Assembly: GCF_002564465.1 (NCBI RefSeq)
Contig: NZ_NUUX01000013.1
Location: 62,001-126,000, forward strand
Direction: 5' to 3'
DNA from: Bacillus sp. AFS088145
GTDB lineage: Bacteria; Bacillota; Bacilli; Bacillales; Bacillaceae_G
Length of the DNA stretch: 64,000 nucleotides
Part shown: positions 19,901 through 27,082 of the stretch, one piece after another
Numbering within the stretch: the first letter of the stretch is position 1
How the letters are laid out: each line of letters starts with the position of its first letter
The notes under the pieces: generated by a model
Databases searched by the model: none
What the model was told of the DNA's origin: nothing
Seen by the model: only the letters and a program-made list of their open reading frames with translations
Position numbers and translations under genes: made by a program

Positions 19901-20525
19901 GCTTCTTTCCTTGTTCATCAATCACTTTTTTCTTAATAATTTTATATGGGTTAAATTTGTTTTTATCATTATTAGGATTTTTATCGTGATCATCTACGTA
20001 AACGTTTGCATTAATGTACGGAAAATCAGCATCATTATATGCTTCGTTTAAAAAGTCTAACCCATAGTTAAATTCATGGTTACCTAAAGTTGCAACATCA
20101 TAACCCATTAGGTTCATTGCTTTAAATACAGGATGAACTTCACCTTTTTTTAATGGATCAATTTTTGCTTCATAAGTTCCAAGTGGTGTACCTTGAATTA
20201 AATCCCCATTATCGACTAAAACATTATTTTGAACTTCTTTTCGAGCTTCCTTTACTAAAGTAGCAGTCTTAGCTAATCCAACTTTTTCATATGCTGCATC
20301 TTTGTAGTAATCATAGTTTAATAAATTTGTATGGATATCTGTTGTTTCCATAATTCGGAAATTTACTAAATCTTTCTCATCTTTTTTCTTAGATGCAAGC
20401 ATATTTACAGACTCAGCCTCTTTTGGTGTAGCATACGCTGGCGTGCTCACTACTGACATACTTAATAAAGATAAAGCTAAAGTAAGTGATAACGCTTTCG
20501 AATTTGTGTAATTCTTTCTCCCCAT
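16944..20525 (-). CDS. secreted double-domain 2',3'-cyclic nucleotide phosphodiesterase / 5'-nucleotidase
   Basis: 1193 residues with a signal peptide (about 1-32, ending TPAYATP). Two metallophosphatase-plus-nucleotidase modules in tandem. Module 1 (about 55-640): METTDIHTNL, DNGDLIQGTP, GNHEFNYG, THSGF and SHTHKL, CpdB-like. Module 2 (about 690-1190): LGLNDLHGQLD, HAGDMIGGSP, GNHEFDEG, LAHNP and AAHNHVF, UshA-like. This is the architecture of B. subtilis YfkN, though shorter and with no sortase signal or C-terminal anchor, so probably released. It scavenges phosphate and nucleosides outside the cell. ATG has AAGGGG in front. Divergent from the LysR gene. Confidence 0.9.
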   Translation of the reverse strand: MGRKNYTNSKALSLTLALSLLSMSVVSTPAYATPKEAESVNMLASKKKDEKDLVNFRIMETTDIHTNLLNYDYYKDAAYEKVGLAKTATLVKEARKEVQNNVLVDNGDLIQGTPLGTYEAKIDPLKKGEVHPVFKAMNLMGYDVATLGNHEFNYGLDFLNEAYNDADFPYINANVYVDDHDKNPNNDKNKFNPYKIIKKKVIDEQGKKQEIKIGFIGFVPPQISEWDKANLDGKVITKNIVETAKKFIPEMRKDGADVIVAMTHSGFNANKENTEDVIYSLSEVPGIDAITFSHTHKLFPAKSEVTLDGLFLGADKKPLPGVDNSKGTINGVPAVQAGYGGGSLGLIDLTLKKEKGKWSVVNSQSSTREIWADVKDPTTGKTVTKSTVVPDQDIVKAVIPNHDATVKYVNTPIGTTTDDIHSYFSLIQDDPSIQVVTNAQKWFVEKYIAEKKPEYKELPILSVGAPFKAGRNGVAEYTEIKKGDLTIRSAGDLYLYDNTLKAIKVKGSVVKEWIEMTAGKYNQIDPNKTEEQPLLNPAFPVYNFDVIDGVNYQIDVTKPAKYDINGNLVNSNSSRVLNLTYNGQPIDLNQEFIVVTNNYRAGGGGNFPGVKGSELVVDSADENRQILMDYISESKTITPTADHNWSIAPISGNVNVTFTTSPRAEEFIKPNSNIAFTNKTDNAGFGIFKLDLGTKENIKVQLLGLNDLHGQLDTDTKVTLNGQEVLAGSMEYTAAAMKQHEAENPNTLLVHAGDMIGGSPLISALFQDEPTVEVMEAMGFDVGTVGNHEFDEGIAELKRMMNGGEHPKGTKGYDGMNFPVVAANAYDSATGELITQPYTIKEVGGKKIGFIGVVTQETPNMIVRKGNETLEIRDEVEAINHYTDILKKQGIKAIVVLAHNPTLQTGKADLYDATDIAEKVDDEVDVIFAAHNHVFNDKEVDNKLIVQAYSYGSAFSDVDLELDAVTGDIVKKEAEVVTVYQKDYTPDPTVSAIMKKYEDLIMPIKAEIVGDSMQTLPKGYPSSDIYGDIALGNLIADGMKVAMNADFAMMNGGGVRSPLDAGQVTFGDLFAIQPFGNVLNKVMLSGQDIETVLNNQITDKGLDFHIAGFKYTWDSSTRKVVDILLPNGSKIDPNKEYSVVVNNYMYGNVKYGIGERSTDLEVGPEDLQATVDFVKSLPRPFVYEVEGRIQKVN

Positions 20526-20656
20526 TTATATTCCCCTTATATACTTTATTAGGATTTCATTAAAAAATATCCCCAAAAATTATTATAAAATTAAAATAGG
20601 TTAAAATATATTTAATTATACTTAAACTAAGTTAACGATTTCTTAAGGAGCAAAAA

Positions 20657-21559
20657 ATGAATTTAGACCATTTAGCATATATAGTTGATGTTTCCAAAAC
20701 TAAATCACTATCAATGTCAGCGAAGAACTTACATATTTCTGTTTCGGCAATCTCCCAAGCTATAAATAATTTAGAAGAAGAATTCGGATTTAAAATTTTT
20801 ACTCGTTTACGTCAAGGAACGATTCCAACACCTGAGGGCGAGAAATTAATTGAAAAATCCCTTAATGTGTTAGCACATGCTGAAAAATTAAAACAGTTAG
20901 CAATAAACAATAATGAAATTCAAAAGGAGATTACAATTGCTTCTGTTCCTGGACTAATGCACTATATAGTAAATTTAATTAAACTAATAAGAGCCGAAAA
21001 TCCAAAGTCAAAGATTAGGGTTCACGGAAAAAATTCATTAGAAATTTTGAATGATGTAAAAGAAAAAAAATTACGTTTTGGTTTAATTTGGATTTATGAT
21101 GAATTGATAAAAAAGAATAAAGAAATGGTCTTTGATATCTTTCAAGAAGTTAATATCAATGTTTGTGTGAGTAAAAATCACATACTTGCTGAATGTAAAC
21201 AGTTAACAATAGACGATTTAAAAAATGAAACGTTTGTTGTTCATGATGAACAATATTTGAAATGGTATTATGCTGAATTCTTAAAAAACAAATCAGAAAT
21301 ATTATTCACCGCAAATAATCTCGATAGCATTAGAAGTGCTGTAAAAGAAAATATTGCGATAACAATTGGCACAGACTTTGTTGTACAAAATGAACCTCTC
21401 ATTCAATCTGGGGAAGCTATTGCAATCAAACTGATTAATCCTTTTCATCGTCCTTTTTATGTTGGGTGTGTTCGAAATGAAAATCTTCCTCTTTCTGAAG
21501 CAGATAAAATCTATATAAATGAATTAAAAAATGAATTTGAACGTAGGTGCAATCGTTAG
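20657..21559 (+). CDS. LysR-family transcriptional regulator
   Basis: 300 residues: winged helix-turn-helix (about 1-60; SMSAKNLHISVSAISQAINNLEEE) and a substrate-binding domain (about 90-295). The recognition helix has SVSAISQAI in place of the common TQPAVS pattern. ATG with AAGGAGC in front. Divergently placed 131 bp from the nucleotidase gene, which is its most likely target; it may also be unrelated. No clear LysR box could be chosen. Confidence 0.88.
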   Translation: MNLDHLAYIVDVSKTKSLSMSAKNLHISVSAISQAINNLEEEFGFKIFTRLRQGTIPTPEGEKLIEKSLNVLAHAEKLKQLAINNNEIQKEITIASVPGLMHYIVNLIKLIRAENPKSKIRVHGKNSLEILNDVKEKKLRFGLIWIYDELIKKNKEMVFDIFQEVNINVCVSKNHILAECKQLTIDDLKNETFVVHDEQYLKWYYAEFLKNKSEILFTANNLDSIRSAVKENIAITIGTDFVVQNEPLIQSGEAIAIKLINPFHRPFYVGCVRNENLPLSEADKIYINELKNEFERRCNR

Positions 21560-21613
21560 CAGCCTGTTAAATTAGGAAATGACTATTGCTTGATTTTAAA
21601 AAAAACAAAATTA

Positions 21614-21660
21614 AAAAGGCTAATCTATAAGGTAGCAGTTACCTTTTAGATTAGCCTTTT
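21614..21660 (+). terminator. terminator after the LysR gene
   Basis: A stem of about 20 bp (AAAAGGCTAATCTA... with ...TAGATTAGCCTTTT) and a short loop, one mismatch, ending in T's. Confidence 0.8.
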
Positions 21661-21777
21661 ATATAGAATAAATTAATTTAATCGTAAAAATCTTTCAAGA
21701 TACATATTTCACGTTTTTCCAAAATAACAGATGATAGGATGCTGGGAATTCCTGATCACCACATTTCTCAACTGTCT

Positions 21778-21813
21778 AAAAAGATCCTAATCTTTTTGAC
21801 TAGGTTCTTTTTT
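21778..21813 (-). terminator. terminator after the FMN/FeS oxidoreductase gene
   Basis: AAAAAGATCCTAATC pairs with GACTAGGTTCTTTTT with two mismatches and a TTTTT loop. It sits 12 bases beyond the stop codon. Confidence 0.65.
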
Positions 21814-21825
21814 AATTTGTGTCAG

Positions 21826-23814
21826 CTATACATGAACTTTAGAAGAAACAACACCTATTTCAAGAGCCGATGTCAAGCCCTCATAAGTAGCTTCTTCAAT
21901 TGTACGAGGTGCTAAACAATCCCCGATTTGTCGAACAACCGGTGCCATACCTTTCACTTGTTCATAAAGCTCAAAATTTGGTACTCGTCCCATTGCAAGT
22001 ACGATCGTATCCCAGTCGTTAATCAATTCAGTCTCATGAGTAAAAAGATTTCTCAATTTGACTTGATTATTATGAATACCACCAAAATCAAAATGCGGGC
22101 GAACATCTACTTTTAATTGATAGAGTCTTTTTAGATATTCATTTACTAGATATGAATGTAGTTCTTTTCCAATATGAACCTTAGCTGAAAACAAGGAAAC
22201 ATCGTGATTTTTCTCCTTCAAATGTATAGCTGCCTCTATTCCTGGCCAATCGCCAATTAAATCAAATACCAATACACGTCTTCCTATTTGGATCGAATTT
22301 CCGCTGAAAAGGTCATCTACCGTAATGATCCTTGGGTCACCGATGCCCTCTACATGTGGAAAGTATGGTCTAGATCCAACTGCACAAATAATGACATCAG
22401 GTTTTATTTCTGCTATTTTCTCAAGAGTAATTTTCTTACCAAGTTGGACATTTATCTTACTTTTTGATAGCTTTCTTTTATAATTGTCTATCATCGTTTC
22501 AGCTACTTCATGTCGCATAGGAGCCTTTCTCATTTTTCTTAGCAATCCGCCAATCTCATCACTTTGTTCAACTAATATTACTTCATGTCCTTCACCATCA
22601 GTAGTTAAAGCAGCATGTAGTCCAGCTGGACCTGCACCAATGACAAGCACTTTTTGTTTTACTTTTACACTTTGGACAAGCGGTAATAATTCTTTCTCTT
22701 TACCAGCCATCGGATTTTGAACACATCCAATTGGAAGACCTTTAGAATAGTGCCCTATACAAGCTTGTATACATCCTAAACATGCATCAATTGACTGTAG
22801 GTCCCCTCTCATTGCTTTATTCGGTAATTCAGGATCAACGATTAAAGCCCGAGTCATACCAACAACATCAGCTTTTCCTGAACCAACGATTCGATCTGCT
22901 TCCATAGGGTCTATGATCCGCGAGCCAACAAAAACCGGAACTGCACCTGCCATCCGAATTTTAAATGAATGTGGCGCATTATAGGAATGTTTAATTGGAG
23001 AAGGTGGAACGATATGAGTCGAACCTGCATATGTACTTGAGTCACCAGATGTTACATTTATAAAATCTACTCTAACGTTTTCAACTAAATGCTCGACAAT
23101 TTTTACAGCATCTGTTACATTCGTTCCATCCATTGTCATTTCATCTGCACTCATTCGTATTCCTACGGTAAAATCTTCACCTACTTTTTCCCAGATCCGT
23201 TGTATTATTTCTATTATAAAACGCATTCGGTTTTCAAAGGATCCACCGTATTCATCTGTGCGATGGTTCGTATGGCTAGACCAAAATTGAGCTGGTAAAT
23301 AACCATGGGAGCAACAAACTTCTACTCCGTCAAGACCAGCTTTTTTAGCTAATAAAGCTGAATTAGCATATCCCTCTATGACATCTTTAATTTCATCAAT
23401 ATTCATCGGTCTCGGCATTATTCCAAATCGAAAACTTGGTTCAGAAGACGGTGCCCAAGAAGCATTACGGTAATCGCTTGATACGACTTCTCTACCTCCG
23501 TGAAATAGTTGACTAAAAACTTTCGTGCCATATTGATGAAGTTGTTTTGCAATTTCTGCATAAGCTGGTACTACTTTTTCATCAAATCCTGCGATCGTAT
23601 GTGAAGTTAGCATACCTGATGTGTGAACTGCAGCTGCTTCAAGAATAATAAGTCCAGCCCCACCCTTTGCACGTGCAACATGATAGGCAGTCATTTCAGG
23701 AGTAGGAATGCCATTTGCTACATAATTCGTTTGATGTGCTGTTGATAGTATTCTATTTTTCAGTTCAGTATTTCCAATCGTCACTTTTGAAAATAGGTGT
23801 TTAAAGTCAGTCAT
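21826..23814 (-). CDS. NADH:flavin oxidoreductase / FeS flavoprotein (N-methylproline or dimethylglycine demethylase-like)
   Basis: 662 residues. An old-yellow-enzyme TIM barrel (about 1-340) is followed by a [4Fe-4S] cysteine cluster (CLGCIQACIG then GCVQNP, about 345-370) and FAD/NAD Rossmann domains (VLVIGAGPAGLHAAL, about 390). This is the 2,4-dienoyl-CoA reductase/trimethylamine dehydrogenase architecture, also used by StcD-type demethylases that act after Rieske oxygenases on betaines. It sits next to such a Rieske gene. A terminator separates the two genes and no sigma-54 motif lies in front of this one, so it has its own promoter. The exact substrate is unknown. Confidence 0.75.
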   Translation of the reverse strand: MTDFKHLFSKVTIGNTELKNRILSTAHQTNYVANGIPTPEMTAYHVARAKGGAGLIILEAAAVHTSGMLTSHTIAGFDEKVVPAYAEIAKQLHQYGTKVFSQLFHGGREVVSSDYRNASWAPSSEPSFRFGIMPRPMNIDEIKDVIEGYANSALLAKKAGLDGVEVCCSHGYLPAQFWSSHTNHRTDEYGGSFENRMRFIIEIIQRIWEKVGEDFTVGIRMSADEMTMDGTNVTDAVKIVEHLVENVRVDFINVTSGDSSTYAGSTHIVPPSPIKHSYNAPHSFKIRMAGAVPVFVGSRIIDPMEADRIVGSGKADVVGMTRALIVDPELPNKAMRGDLQSIDACLGCIQACIGHYSKGLPIGCVQNPMAGKEKELLPLVQSVKVKQKVLVIGAGPAGLHAALTTDGEGHEVILVEQSDEIGGLLRKMRKAPMRHEVAETMIDNYKRKLSKSKINVQLGKKITLEKIAEIKPDVIICAVGSRPYFPHVEGIGDPRIITVDDLFSGNSIQIGRRVLVFDLIGDWPGIEAAIHLKEKNHDVSLFSAKVHIGKELHSYLVNEYLKRLYQLKVDVRPHFDFGGIHNNQVKLRNLFTHETELINDWDTIVLAMGRVPNFELYEQVKGMAPVVRQIGDCLAPRTIEEATYEGLTSALEIGVVSSKVHV

Positions 23815-23985
23815 AATTGAACCACTTCCTTTCTTTGGAAAGTGCTAACATGATACTAGTAGTAATAAACCAAGAAACACTTAAACCTTTTTCTGGAAAT
23901 AACAACAAATTAGGTTTAGCAGTTTGGGTTTACTTCTAGATTAATAGAAAAAATTATCATTTAAGCGTTTTCAAAAAAATAAAAG

Positions 23986-24042
23986 AAAAGCTGAGTATGT
24001 TCCATATAAATTCTTCATTATGAAATCAAATACTTAGCTTTT
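23986..24042 (-). terminator. terminator after the Rieske oxygenase gene
   Basis: AAAAGCTGAGTA (23986-23997) pairs with TACTTAGCTTTT (24031-24042, one G-T). A long T-rich run follows on the minus strand, so the oxygenase is probably monocistronic. Confidence 0.7.
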
Positions 24043-24080
24043 TATTCATAATCTTTTTTTACCGTTCTCAATTAACTAGA

Positions 24081-25112
24081 TTATAAGTCGATCGCTTCTT
24101 TAATCATTTCATGGAAGTGTTGCATCGCGTTCTCAGTTGGAGAAAATATACCATTTTCAAATGCTTTAGAATGTAAACCTGTTTGCAATAATTCTACTAG
24201 ATCAAAATCCTCTTCTCGGACTTGATCAACAAATTTAATCATTTCCTCTTCTTCTTTCGAAATTTCTTCATTAATAAAGAAATAGCGATAGACTGCTAAC
24301 GTTTGGTTGGCATCAATAGGAATCAGCTGTGTTGTCGTCATATTTCCTCCTCCAGGAAATACGCTCATCATCATATTTGGCCAAATCCAGTAGAAACGTG
24401 TTAAGCTATCATCTTGATTTTTCACATTTGAACACTGGTAAGAGAAATTATCACAAGGAACAATACTATAATTCGATAAATCAAATGTTTTAGAGAATGA
24501 AGGGTGCGCAACTGGACAATGATCGCACTCTAAGAAATTATCAACTACAGCTTTCCAATTTGCTTTAATCAAACGACGGTTTTCTTTTACTAATTGTAAT
24601 GAATCCAGGAAAGGATAACGGTTTAGTTCATTTATTAACTCTTCATATTCAACAGAAAAAGCCTTAGCTTTTCGATCCAAGTTTACAAAAATCATAGAAC
24701 TCTGAATTTCTAATTGGACCGACTTTAAGCAGTTATATTCTCCTAGTTCAATATTTTTAAAGTTTGGAGCTCTATTTACATGCCCATCTAAATTAAAGGT
24801 CCAACCATGATAAATACATTGTAGGATTTTTTTATTTCCTGTTTCACTTTGCTCCACTTTTGTACCACGATGTGGACAAATATTATAAAACGCGCGGATT
24901 TTACCATCATTAGCATTCGTAACTAAAATAGATTCACCAGCAACTTCAAAAGTAAAAAAATCACCGACGTTTTTAACTTGACTAGTATGACCTACGAAGA
25001 TCCAATTTTTACTAAAAATCTTTTTTCTTTCTATATCGAATACCTCTTGGCTGACATATGTTTTATACGGTAATGAAGTTTGTAAAGTTTGCGCTGTTCC
25101 CTTTGTAGACAT
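24081..25112 (-). CDS. Rieske aromatic-ring/quaternary-amine oxygenase alpha subunit
   Basis: 343 residues from the ATG at 25112, which has GGAGGAATC in front; the longer TTG start at 25184 lies inside the -12 promoter element and is rejected. Rieske [2Fe-2S] ligands are C79, H81, C99 and H102. The mononuclear iron site is NFLECDHCPVAHP with H198 and H203. The residue three before H198 is Glu195, the glutamate bridge reported for carnitine oxygenase CntA, where ring dioxygenases usually have Asp. This points to quaternary-amine N-demethylation or C-N cleavage. No dedicated reductase lies in the window. Transcribed from the sigma-54 promoter at 25180-25195. Confidence 0.82.
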   Translation of the reverse strand: MSTKGTAQTLQTSLPYKTYVSQEVFDIERKKIFSKNWIFVGHTSQVKNVGDFFTFEVAGESILVTNANDGKIRAFYNICPHRGTKVEQSETGNKKILQCIYHGWTFNLDGHVNRAPNFKNIELGEYNCLKSVQLEIQSSMIFVNLDRKAKAFSVEYEELINELNRYPFLDSLQLVKENRRLIKANWKAVVDNFLECDHCPVAHPSFSKTFDLSNYSIVPCDNFSYQCSNVKNQDDSLTRFYWIWPNMMMSVFPGGGNMTTTQLIPIDANQTLAVYRYFFINEEISKEEEEMIKFVDQVREEDFDLVELLQTGLHSKAFENGIFSPTENAMQHFHEMIKEAIDL

Positions 25113-25179
25113 AATAATGATTCCTCCTTTTATATGGATTTCATTTAAAACGAAATTCCATCCTTTATTTATTAACTTA

Positions 25180-25195
25180 AGCAAGATTTATGCCA
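25180..25195 (-). promoter_or_regulatory. sigma-54 (-24/-12) promoter of the Rieske oxygenase gene
   Basis: Minus strand reads TGGCATAAATCTTGCT, matching TGGCAC-N5-TTGCW with exact GG-to-GC spacing. Predicted leader to the ATG at 25112 is about 57 bases. Confidence 0.88.
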
Positions 25196-25270
25196 ATTTT
25201 AGTTTTCGCTTTACCATAGGAGATAACACTATTTATCTATTTCCAAATTAAAATAATTATCTTATAATTT

Positions 25271-25295
25271 ACTCAATTCAGTCATTTTTAACTCA
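25271..25295 (-). promoter_or_regulatory. enhancer-like element (UAS) for the sigma-54 activator, copy 1
   Basis: Two TGAGT boxes (minus strand) start exactly 20 bp apart with TAAAAATGACTGAAT between them. The element lies 75 bases upstream of the -24 box and 47 bases before the activator's own start, so it may also autoregulate. Confidence 0.75.
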
Positions 25296-25342
25296 ACTTA
25301 CTATTTTCCGAGATTCAAAATGTTATTAGAGGGGGTTACATT

Positions 25343-26725
25343 TTGCCAAATACTACAAATGACAAGCTAAAACTAGAGTTCAGTAATGAGATTCTACAAA
25401 AAATATTAGACAATTCTCCTAATGAATTTTATGTACTTGATAAAGATGCTCGTATCGTGTACATTAACAAGGCCTGTGAAAGACATTATGGAATTAAACT
25501 AAAAGATGTAGTAGGAAAATCAAACGATGAATTAATTTCAAAAGAATATTGGAAGCCTCTTATTCTCCCACGTTTATTTAAAGAAAAGAAAACGGTCATA
25601 ATGAAACAAATAAGTTATGTTGGAAAGGAAATCATCACAACAGCCATTCCTTTACTAAATGATCAGCAGGAAATTGAGCTGATTATCACCACTTCACAAG
25701 ATGCAAGCTATAAAGACTTATACATACCCGATGAGCAAGAAATAAATGAAGCTGCTCAAGCTGAAATTTATAAAAATAATATCATTACGAATAACAAGGA
25801 AATGAGTAATATTGTTAAGATTTGTGAAAAGGTTGCTAAAGTAGATGCAACCGTATTAATCCAAGGAGAATCTGGCACAGGAAAAGGGGTAATTGCAAAA
25901 TATATCCACCAGAAAAGCAGCCGAAATAAAGCTCCTTTTTTATCTTTAAACTGTGCAACGATTCCAGAAGAGCTACTAGAATCAGAACTTTTCGGATACA
26001 AAGATGGCGCATTTACTGGAGCAACAAAAGGTGGCAAACAAGGACTTTTAGAGCTTGCAGACGGGGGAACGGTATTTTTAGATGAGATTGGAGATATATC
26101 ACCCAAAGTTCAAGCAAAGCTTTTAAAAGTGATTCAAGAATTTGAATTTATGCCTGTTGGAGGCAAACAACCCAAAAAAGTAAATATCCGTATCCTTTCT
26201 GCTACTAATCGAAACTTATATGAAATGGTACAGAATAAGGAATTTAGAGAAGACTTATATTATCGCCTTCATGTTGTAAATTTAAAAATTCCACCACTAC
26301 GCGAAAGAAAAGAAGACATCATTCCACTAACCTACCATTTTCTTTCCGAGTTTAATAGAAAACACCAAATGAACACAATCATTTCTGAAGAAGCTTTGAA
26401 TACTTTTTATAACTATTCATGGCCTGGGAATATTCGACAGTTAGAAAATATGCTTGAAAGCCTCGTCGTCACAAGTGATGGCATCATAAAAGTGCAAGAC
26501 TTGACTGATTTATTAATAGAAAATAAAAAAGAGAATCCGGTCGATGAAGTAATAAGTGATTGCTCGCTTTTAGCTTCTCTAGAAGAAGTTGAGAAAAACA
26601 TAGTAATAAATTCTTATACAAAATATAGGAATACAAGAAAAGTAGCAGATGATTTAGAAATCAGCCAGTCAAAAGCGGCAAGATTAGTTCGTAAGTACTG
26701 TAGTGATTTGGACTTTTATAAATAA
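25343..26725 (+). CDS. sigma-54-dependent transcriptional activator, PAS-AAA+-HTH
   Basis: 460 residues. PAS sensor domain (about 12-115), AAA+ domain with Walker A GESGTGKG (175-182), the sigma-54-contacting GAFTGA loop (222-227), Walker B FLDEIGD (245-251) and the arginine-finger region, then a C-terminal HTH (about 415-455; TRKVADDLEISQSKAARLV). The start is TTG at 25343 after GAGGGGG. RocR/AcoR-like layout; no phosphoacceptor receiver, so it probably senses a small molecule through PAS. It is the only such activator here and is divergent from the Rieske gene, making it the likely regulator of all three sigma-54 promoters. Confidence 0.92.
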   Translation: MPNTTNDKLKLEFSNEILQKILDNSPNEFYVLDKDARIVYINKACERHYGIKLKDVVGKSNDELISKEYWKPLILPRLFKEKKTVIMKQISYVGKEIITTAIPLLNDQQEIELIITTSQDASYKDLYIPDEQEINEAAQAEIYKNNIITNNKEMSNIVKICEKVAKVDATVLIQGESGTGKGVIAKYIHQKSSRNKAPFLSLNCATIPEELLESELFGYKDGAFTGATKGGKQGLLELADGGTVFLDEIGDISPKVQAKLLKVIQEFEFMPVGGKQPKKVNIRILSATNRNLYEMVQNKEFREDLYYRLHVVNLKIPPLRERKEDIIPLTYHFLSEFNRKHQMNTIISEEALNTFYNYSWPGNIRQLENMLESLVVTSDGIIKVQDLTDLLIENKKENPVDEVISDCSLLASLEEVEKNIVINSYTKYRNTRKVADDLEISQSKAARLVRKYCSDLDFYK

Positions 26726-26735
26726 ATGTGAAATT

Positions 26736-26768
26736 AAAAAATACCCGGTTAATAGCCGGGTATTTTTT
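26736..26768 (+). terminator. terminator after the sigma-54 activator gene
   Basis: A perfect 13-bp stem AAAAAATACCCGG/CCGGGTATTTTTT with a seven-base loop. Confidence 0.9.
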
Positions 26769-26782
26769 GTAGTAGGGTTAAT

Positions 26783-26946
26783 GAGTATATAAAAAAGCTA
26801 AATGCTGTAAATAACTTCCTCATAAAGGGTTCATGAGTAAGTAAAAAAGCTAAATACTGTAAATTACTTCCTCATAACGGATTCATGAGGAAGTAAAAAA
26901 GCTAAATACTGTAAATTACTTCCTCATAAAGGGTTCATGAGTAAGC
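26783..26946. repeat. 52-bp tandem repeat, three units plus partial
   Basis: Units 26783-26834, 26835-26886 and 26887-26938, then eight more bases. At each junction ACTTCCTCAT can pair across about nine bases with ATGAGGAAGT or ATGAGTAAGT, so the array can fold into repeated hairpins. No reading frame spans it. Diverged copies in the opposite orientation occur near 45.5 kb. Confidence 0.9.
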
Positions 26947-27021
26947 AAGGTCCATCATATTGACAATTTATCAAAAAATCTACAAGGTACTCAAATAAAA
27001 TCAGCTAGTTTCACAAAAAAA

Positions 27022-27056
27022 GCGCCCATAAGTCAGTTCCCCTGACTTATGAGGCA
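27022..27056 (-). terminator. terminator of the CoA-transferase to aldehyde dehydrogenase operon
   Basis: CATAAGTCAG (27027-27036) and CTGACTTATG (27042-27051) form a 10-bp stem that extends into flanking GC pairs; the A-run at 27015-27021 gives a T-run on the minus strand. Confidence 0.85.
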
Positions 27057-27082
27057 ACCCTTTTTATTTTCAACCTAACCAA

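Noticed and set aside
21826-23940. sigma-54 control of the FMN/FeS oxidoreductase
   Set aside because: No TGGCA-N6-TTGCW or TGAGT pair is visible upstream of 23814.
25113-25184. N-terminal extension of the Rieske oxygenase from TTG 25184
   Set aside because: It would start inside the -12 element and lacks a ribosome site; ATG 25112 has GGAGGAATC.
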